A DNA stretch of 9,912 bases, from contig JAUQXD010000661.1 of assembly GCA_030834835.1 (NCBI GenBank), positions 1 to 9,912 on the forward strand. The letters run 5' to 3'. Shown here piece by piece: positions 6,501 to 9,912 of the stretch; within the stretch, counting starts at the first letter, position 1; every line of letters starts with the position of its first letter. The notes under the pieces are model-generated. The model saw only the letters and a program-made list of their open reading frames with translations. It was not told the DNA's origin and did no database searches. The DNA comes from Thermoflexales bacterium. Lineage in GTDB: Bacteria; Chloroflexota; Anaerolineae; Fen-1058. A program made the translations under genes and the position numbers.

Positions 6501-9500
6501 GGCGTTACTCAAGTAGAGTGTGCCGCCGCTGACATACGCGCCGCCGCCATCGGTGGTCGAGCAGTTGCCGGTGATGTCACTGTTGGTATCCAGCGCGTTC
6601 AAACGCCCGTACACAATCGCGCCGCCGCCCGAAGAACCGGTGTTGTACTGCACCAGCGAGCCGTTAGTCAGCGTGACCTGACTGCCGCCGCCGATGTACA
6701 TGCCGCCGCCGCTCGCGCCGTTGTTGTGAACCAGATCGGTATTGTCCAACGTCGCGTGACTGCTGCCCAGTAGATCGATACCCGCGCCAAACGACGAACC
6801 CCAACCCAACTTGAGGTTCCTCAACGTCACGATACTGCCGCCGCTCAGATCGACCACACTGCCAGCCACTACGCCGTCGAGCCGCGACACCGTGCCAGTG
6901 ACGATGGCCGTGCAGGTGGCGTTGTAACCACCCTCGATGGTGAGGTTCTTGCCGCTGATGTCGATGTTTTCCGCGAAGAAGTCGCCCATCACACGCACGG
7001 TCTGGCCGTTGCTCGCCGCGTTGATGCCTTCTTGCACGGTGTTATACGCGCATGCACCGTTGACGCCCACGCGGAACGCGTGCGGGGCCGTTGGAGCAGA
7101 ATACGTGATCGGGTTGGCGCGGGCCGCGATTTGTTCCTGTGCTTCAGTAACTTCGCTATCGATCACCTCTCGCACTTCTGCACTCGATTGATCCGCAAAC
7201 GCGATCACGGCTTCCGGTCCCGCATTGCGTGCGACATCGAACTCGCGCAGCGCAGAGTTGAGACGATCGGCTCTGGCGCGATCGGCCTCGTTGGGGCGTG
7301 ACGGATCGATCGGGCTGTAGGACAAATCTTCTTGCGAAGCGAAGTTGGCTAACGGTCCTCCCGCATCCGATCGATCTTCCGCGCGACCGAGCGGCCCTTG
7401 CAGCGCGAAGTCGTCGCCTTCACTGTTGCGGATCAATGTTGACATCGCCAGCAGCGGCGTGTTATCGACGGTGGCCTGACACAGACCCGCATTCAACACG
7501 CGGCAACCCTCGCAGGCCAGCGAATAATCCTGCGGCCCTTGCGGCACCGTCGTGCCGATGACGCGCACCAGCCACGTGCCTTTCTGCGGCGCGGTCACCG
7601 TGACCTGCTCTTGATTGTCGCGGTTGTTCACGCCGCGCGTGGCAAGGTTGGCCGGATTTGTCGGATCGAGAATCCACGGTCGCCAGAGTGTGCCATCGGG
7701 CGCGACCAGTTCCAGATTGAGGTTGTTGATCAGCGCCGTCGCCGCGTTGAAGGTCGCTTCGTAATCGTCCCACGCCAGAGACACTTGCGCCGGGTTGGCG
7801 GTATCGGTGACGGCGAAGGTGTACCAATCGGTTTCGCCCTGCGCGACGTTGGCTTGCTGCAGACCGCGTCGCTGGATCAGATCGACGGCCTGCTGAATGC
7901 GCACCTGCCCAAAGCCCCATTGATAATCCGGGCCGGCGTTGCCGCGATCGTCGGCGGTTTGCATGAGGATGGCCTTGGCCGTGGACGGCCAGAAGTTGCC
8001 GCTGGTCGAATACGTCGTGCGATACTGCTGCAGCATTAGCGCGATGCTGCCCGCGACCGCCGGTGACGCCATCGACGTGCCCTGCATCACATCGTAGGGA
8101 TAGCAGTAGTCATCGCCGCTGCCATCGCAGTCGCGACTGCTGTTGTTGATGAAGGCATTGGGCACGGTGGATTTGATGCCGCCATCGCCACCGACCTGTT
8201 CACCGCCCGCCACCACGATCGGCTTGATGCGCCCGTCGTCGGTCGGCCCCCACGAACTGAACGTGGTCATGCTGCTGTCGTTGGTGTTGGACGCGCCCAC
8301 GTGAATGGGGTTCTTGGCAGCGGCGGGTGGCGCGCTCGTGCCGTAGCCGGTGGCGCTGCACGTGCTGGGGCGTTCGTTGCCCTGCGCCCACGTGGCGATG
8401 TATTTGTCGCCCACACCGACGACCGCGTTGCCGCCACGAATCATCTGATCCATTAGCACTTCAGTCGCGCCGTAGTTACCCATCAGCGTACAGCTCAGTG
8501 GATAGTTGAGGTAGATATTGGAGCCGAGGCTGGCATTGCCCACATCCGCGCCATAGGTGTTTTGCGCGGCGGCCCAATCAGCCTCGATGTCGCCGGGATT
8601 GTTGTAGAATAACATGCCCACGCCATTCCACTCGTAGCCGTAAGAGATGATGTCCGCGCCGGGGGCCATGCCGCGCCACTGCAAGGCGCTGCCGCCATTG
8701 GCTGCGCTGAGGCTGCCACTACCTGCCGCCGTGCCCGCGACATGGTTCGAGTGATCGCTGAGCGTGGCAACATCGGGCACGGTGATGCGCCCGGAAAAAT
8801 CAGGATGGGCGGCGCTCACGATGCCGCCGTCGTAGATCAGAATATCGATGCCGCTGCCGTTCAAGTTGTAAGGCGCGGCTTGCACGGTGTTCACGCCGAT
8901 CTGCGTGCGGATGCCGTCATTGGCTTCGCCCAGCGGCGGCAGCGCCGCTTCGATCCACTGGATCGCGTCTTCGGCGGCCAGCGCGCGGACGTTAGCCTGT
9001 GGCATCTCCACCATCAGCATTCGAATGCCGATCACTTCGCCAACGATCTTGCCGCCGTGCTGTTCAACCAGCGCGCGGCCTGCCTCAAGCGTTTCGTCCT
9101 GATGCATCACCACCGAGACGGCCGCCGTCCCATCGGGTGCGAGGTTCCAACTGCCCCATTCGCCGGAACGGATCATCGGATCGAGTTTGTCGTCGATAGT
9201 GAGCGCGCCCGCCCACGTTACGCCGGGCCGATCGAGAATCGCAGCGGGATCGTTCGCGGGCACGGACGCAATCCACGCGTTATCGGGCACGTAGGCGAGC
9301 AGCTTCACACCCGATTGATCCAACGCGGCCCTGGCGGCTGTGCCGGGGATATAGTCGAGTTGTACCATCACGTGCACGCGCGATTGATCAGTGCGGGCCA
9401 GCGAGGCCAGCGCGGATCGATCGGGTGCGGACGGAACGAATTCGCGTGACTTAAGGTAAATCGTGGGGCCGCTCGTGGCGGATGGTTGCGTGGCAACGCT

Positions 9501-9608
9501 CGGCGCAGGCTGCGCATTCGCCACTGGCGTTATCGGCGCGGCAACACCGATCAGGCTAAACAGCAACGACACGATCAACCCGGAATGCAAGATACGCAAT
9601 CGCAACAT
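3543..9608 (-). CDS. Giant secreted KP-43-like S8 serine protease fused to a Pmp-type beta-helix, tandem Ig-like domains and a YLPL-type C-terminal tail
   Basis: The product has 2021 residues, counted from the ATG at 9608. That ATG has a strong GGGAGGAG ribosome site and opens a clear signal peptide (MLRLRILHSG, a hydrophobic core, then PVANA before Q33). An open frame extends 31 codons further upstream, but those residues are not signal-like. Residues about 45-225 look like a duplicated pro-region; the first half resembles KP-43-type pro-domains (VKLLAYVPDNAWIASVP). The S8 domain spans about 235-580: Asp260 in IYDGG, His286 in DHSNHVAGT, oxyanion Asn411 in AQGNE and Ser512 in GTSMASP. A KP-43-like beta-sandwich covers 583-698, ending VPQGPQDYSLA. 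A charged linker follows (700-845). About 25 beta-helix coils with GG[GA]-[AIL]-Y and FxNN motifs span 960-1705. A choice-of-anchor-Q-like end (NPAF, SPAIDA, DMGVYEY) covers about 1745-1797, then two Ig-like repeats (1798-2009), then IYLPLILQ. It is presumably exported and cell-surface or extracellular. Function is unproven: surface proteolysis, adhesion or polymer binding are inferences. Confidence 0.93.
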   Translation of the reverse strand: MLRLRILHSGLIVSLLFSLIGVAAPITPVANAQPAPSVATQPSATSGPTIYLKSREFVPSAPDRSALASLARTDQSRVHVMVQLDYIPGTAARAALDQSGVKLLAYVPDNAWIASVPANDPAAILDRPGVTWAGALTIDDKLDPMIRSGEWGSWNLAPDGTAAVSVVMHQDETLEAGRALVEQHGGKIVGEVIGIRMLMVEMPQANVRALAAEDAIQWIEAALPPLGEANDGIRTQIGVNTVQAAPYNLNGSGIDILIYDGGIVSAAHPDFSGRITVPDVATLSDHSNHVAGTAAGSGSLSAANGGSALQWRGMAPGADIISYGYEWNGVGMLFYNNPGDIEADWAAAQNTYGADVGNASLGSNIYLNYPLSCTLMGNYGATEVLMDQMIRGGNAVVGVGDKYIATWAQGNERPSTCSATGYGTSAPPAAAKNPIHVGASNTNDSSMTTFSSWGPTDDGRIKPIVVAGGEQVGGDGGIKSTVPNAFINNSSRDCDGSGDDYCYPYDVMQGTSMASPAVAGSIALMLQQYRTTYSTSGNFWPSTAKAILMQTADDRGNAGPDYQWGFGQVRIQQAVDLIQRRGLQQANVAQGETDWYTFAVTDTANPAQVSLAWDDYEATFNAATALINNLNLELVAPDGTLWRPWILDPTNPANLATRGVNNRDNQEQVTVTAPQKGTWLVRVIGTTVPQGPQDYSLACEGCRVLNAGLCQATVDNTPLLAMSTLIRNSEGDDFALQGPLGRAEDRSDAGGPLANFASQEDLSYSPIDPSRPNEADRARADRLNSALREFDVARNAGPEAVIAFADQSSAEVREVIDSEVTEAQEQIAARANPITYSAPTAPHAFRVGVNGACAYNTVQEGINAASNGQTVRVMGDFFAENIDISGKNLTIEGGYNATCTAIVTGTVSRLDGVVAGSVVDLSGGSIVTLRNLKLGWGSSFGAGIDLLGSSHATLDNTDLVHNNGASGGGMYIGGGSQVTLTNGSLVQYNTGSSGGGAIVYGRLNALDTNSDITGNCSTTDGGGAYVSGGTLYLSNADMHANQALGATGRGGGIFASGDAVVTMTTSSFIGESAPCCNTAYDGGGIYASHSHIYSLGGNSTILQNQATNNGGGLYLFDSSLFKAASGTNVGYDVQAGNGNSAILGAGLYVETSELDFAGRIINNDASNSGGGLYATGGVITLTNATVGGTGTNQPNSISAGGLNGGGLYLFNNTHATLSNTVVASNTLTNVNTGYGGGAYVRQGSILTATNSRIERHALPSAFDGRGAGLYIYDATVTLSNTQVQTNTTPNLGAGVRMFGTSRLDVLGGSAFVGNRATGGVGGAIAATNAADINLNNATFQNNSASTHGGAIYLDAGTLDATGWWDFRFNGASGNGGAVAVVGTGDADFNAGGDRASYLAVNVAGGDGGAVYVANTDVVQLYATGGQTLNLNTNNAGSDGGAAYADAGAFFDVYGDVQSTSNIAGGNGGAFYLGGGSRIWLDDYFDIPPQILVNQADNGGGIYASNSPRVECDGAIFGFSNNGNKATAGSGGALYLSGSTFTADNCTFRNNQAQAGNGGAIAAYTSTVSIDIDYPAALQRPIESIGPIDRSMPDAPLATACNPDTQCSQFSSNVAISSTASNGNGGAIYNNASVLKVNNTYLHRNTAVRGGAIYQENVAALGWLSNTLVYSNTSLVSFGAGIRNGGGAMTLTHVTAANNEGGAGFSPGSAQSYVYNTIIWGNSVAAFGALTATSCNIDQGGTAGPATNPAFVAAGAGEDYRLANGSPAIDACATGLPRDLDNVARPFGAQYDMGVYEYAVAMTFAPDKSGNGLPSNPVVYTHTLTNLGAADTFTLNTQSGNGWAVNLNPSLPIALNAGQAAVITATLYVPAGVLSGTVETTVITATSWSDPTTSVRVTDTTTIGQVAGVAFGPNRSGLTDPATMIAYQHVLTNTGNAADIFDLVHHSSQGWVVQYTTPLNLIAGQTATLMISVTVPAGVITGTLDTTIITATSRSDPGHFAGVIDMTMIQAEYKIYLPLILQ
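3546..3569 (-). other. C-terminal IYLPLILQ tail, candidate surface-sorting or anchoring signal
   Basis: The protease ends in EYKIYLPLILQ with no residues after this hydrophobic octapeptide (2014-2021). I recall very similar endings (YLPLVLR, YLPLVMK and the like) on many secreted Chloroflexota proteins of otherwise unrelated architecture. There is no LPXTG motif, no basic tail and no transmembrane-length helix, so it is not a sortase or classical membrane anchor. Its role is unknown to me; recognition by a dedicated sorting or anchoring system is inference. Confidence 0.5.
3582..4217 (-). repeat. Two tandem Ig-like (NPCBM-associated/NEW3-like) repeats at the protease C-terminus
   Basis: Residues 1798-1902 and 1903-2009 align as a duplication. 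Both share [MV]xFxP[DN][KR]SG, [HV]xLTNxG, GWxV, LNAGQ or LIAGQ, VPAGV[LI][ST]GT, [VI]ITATSxSDP and a closing DxTxIxx. DNA similarity remains visible, for example TCATCACGGCTAC in both copies. Third-position GC is low here: 26 of 59 codons (residues 1806-1864) end in G or C, against 40 of 45 in a nearby beta-helix sample (residues 1681-1725). Such domains commonly act as surface spacers or carbohydrate-binding modules. Confidence 0.8.
4494..6731 (-). repeat. About 25 Pmp-like beta-helix coils
   Basis: Glycine motifs GGG, GGA or GAG begin at residues 967, 994, 1021, 1050, 1082, 1110, 1144, 1169, 1204, 1235, 1266, 1292, 1321, 1348, 1375, 1407, 1439, 1467, 1498, 1530, 1557, 1624, 1649, 1678 and 1700. 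The usual spacing is 25-35 residues. They are followed by [AIL]-[YF] and preceded in several coils by F-x-N-N (FQNN, FRNN), as in chlamydial polymorphic membrane protein repeats. One interval (1557-1624) is 67 residues long because of a non-repeat insertion. At DNA level the plus strand shows recurring GCGCCGCCG blocks at each coil. Confidence 0.85.
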
Positions 9609-9612
9609 CGGA

Positions 9613-9620
9613 CTCCTCCC
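9613..9620 (-). promoter_or_regulatory. Ribosome binding site that fixes the protease start
   Basis: The minus strand reads GGGAGGAG (9620 down to 9613), leaving four bases (TCCG) before the ATG at 9608. This is the strongest Shine-Dalgarno sequence in the window. It lies directly before the ATG that opens the signal peptide, so it argues against the upstream in-frame start at 9701. Confidence 0.85.
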
Positions 9621-9669
9621 AGAGTACAAAGTGATGCAACCGATGAGTGCAGGAATGCGGAAAATATGG

Positions 9670-9701
9670 CTGGATTCCAGTATAAAACAACATCGTGTCA
9701 A
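9670..9701 (-). promoter_or_regulatory. Tentative promoter and operator-like palindrome upstream of the protease gene
   Basis: The minus strand carries a perfect TTGACA (9701-9696) and a TATACT (9684-9679), but only 11 bases separate them, too few for one sigma70 promoter. TTGACA followed at 16 bases by TGGAAT (9679-9674) is an alternative with normal spacing. The 11-base palindrome CTGGATTCCAG (9670-9680) overlaps these -10 candidates and the expected start of transcription, where a regulator could bind. Which combination is used cannot be decided from sequence. Confidence 0.35.
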
Positions 9702-9733
9702 TTCTGGGTCTGAATTCGGTCAAAGCTGAGGTG

Positions 9734-9742
9734 TGGTAAAAT
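9734..9742 (+). promoter_or_regulatory. Extended -10 promoter candidate for miaB
   Basis: The plus strand reads TGGTAAAAT: TGn followed by TAAAAT, five of six matches to TATAAT, about 77 bases upstream of the miaB ATG. The leader would be about 70 bases. No good -35 hexamer lies 16-18 bases upstream, consistent with the extended type. It is divergent from the protease promoter region. Confidence 0.45.
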
Positions 9743-9773
9743 TCCAGCAGTCAAGGGATGCAGTCGCCTCGTT

Positions 9774-9803
9774 TCACTCGTCATCGCGCAGCATCACTCG
9801 TCA
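9774..9803 (+). repeat. Ten-base direct repeat in the miaB leader
   Basis: TCACTCGTCA occurs at 9774-9783 and again at 9794-9803, with starts exactly 20 bases apart. It lies between the candidate -10 box and the miaB ribosome site. It could be a small duplication or a paired regulator site on one face of the helix (about two turns apart). No known consensus is recognised. Confidence 0.5.
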
Positions 9804-9818
9804 GAAGCAGGAGTTTCA

Positions 9819-9912
9819 ATGAAGTATCACTTACACGTCTTCGGCTGCCAGATGAACGAAGCCGATGCCCAGCGCGTGGGGTCCGAACTCGAAAAAATCG
9901 GCCTCACCCACA
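9819..9912 (+). CDS. miaB: MiaB, tRNA 2-methylthio-N6-isopentenyladenosine synthase (N-terminal 31 codons)
   Basis: MiaB is a radical-SAM methylthiotransferase that converts i6A37 to ms2i6A37 next to the anticodon of tRNAs reading codons that begin with U. The visible residues begin MKYHLHVFGCQMNEADAQRV, the classic start of the MTTase N-terminal domain. Cys10 in GCQMN is the first of three cysteines that hold the auxiliary 4Fe-4S cluster. The related MtaB and RimO families share the GC-x-x-N start, but GCQMNxADxxRV favours MiaB. AGGAG (9809-9813) lies five bases before the ATG, a good ribosome site. The gene is cut by the window end, so the radical-SAM CxxxCxxC and TRAM domains are not seen. 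It diverges from the protease gene. Confidence 0.9.
   Translation, partial: MKYHLHVFGCQMNEADAQRVGSELEKIGLTH

Noticed and set aside
4494..6731. Regularly spaced GCGCCGCCG blocks that look like a direct-repeat array
   Set aside because: The blocks encode the glycine/alanine turn of each beta-helix coil, vary in sequence and spacing, and stay in one open frame, so they are not a CRISPR array or a non-coding repeat.
8742..9449. 235-codon open frame on the plus strand over the protease domain
   Set aside because: It is the complement of the S8 protease and its pro-region, whose catalytic motifs show the real strand. The product has no family features.
9609..9701. Thirty-one-codon upstream extension of the protease frame
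   Set aside because: The extension encodes a non-signal peptide and covers the promoter-like region. The ATG at 9608 has a strong ribosome site and opens a proper signal peptide.

Overview
The window looks like chromosomal DNA of an uncultured or poorly described member of the Chloroflexota (Anaerolineae-like). It is GC-rich. A secreted protein ends in a short IYLPLILQ tail of the kind I associate with secreted Chloroflexota proteins. A PPDK_N-type PEP/pyruvate-binding protein without phosphotransfer domains and the start of a MiaB both resemble versions I recall from that phylum. The assignment is inference, because no marker gene such as rRNA is present.

Layout. Positions 1-249 hold the N-terminal 83 codons of a minus-strand conserved hypothetical gene that runs off the left edge, with a perfect TATAAT box upstream. 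Diverging from it is a PEP/pyruvate-binding-domain protein (419-2359, +). Its codon pattern continues about 25-30 codons upstream of the first in-frame ATG without a normal start codon. Converging on it is queG (2406-3464, -), epoxyqueuosine reductase. The two convergent genes end inside one imperfect palindrome (2356-2409), whose mirror-image ends supply both TAG stop codons. A second palindromic element (2891-2931) lies in frame inside queG and adds about 14 residues between the cobalamin-binding and ferredoxin parts. Upstream of queG, an extended -10 box implies a leaderless or nearly leaderless mRNA. This box sits directly behind the terminator of the next gene.

Most of the window (3543-9608, -) is one gene for a 2021-residue secreted protein. 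Its parts are a signal peptide, a pro-region that looks duplicated, a subtilisin-like S8 protease of the KP-43 type with variant Asp and His motifs, a beta-sandwich, a charged linker, about 25 coils of a GG[GA]-type beta-helix like chlamydial Pmp repeats, a choice-of-anchor-Q-like end, two tandem Ig-like domains and the IYLPLILQ tail. The Ig-like cassette has clearly lower GC at third codon positions than the beta-helix, which suggests a separately acquired module. At the right edge, the first 31 codons of miaB (9819-9912, +) diverge from the protease.

The genes do not form one operon. queG and miaB both modify the tRNA anticodon loop (positions 34 and 37) but are separated by the protease. 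I see no defence system, CRISPR array, transposase, tRNA or rRNA. The most unusual elements are the giant protease/beta-helix protein with its C-terminal tail and the two palindromic elements that have invaded or defined gene ends.
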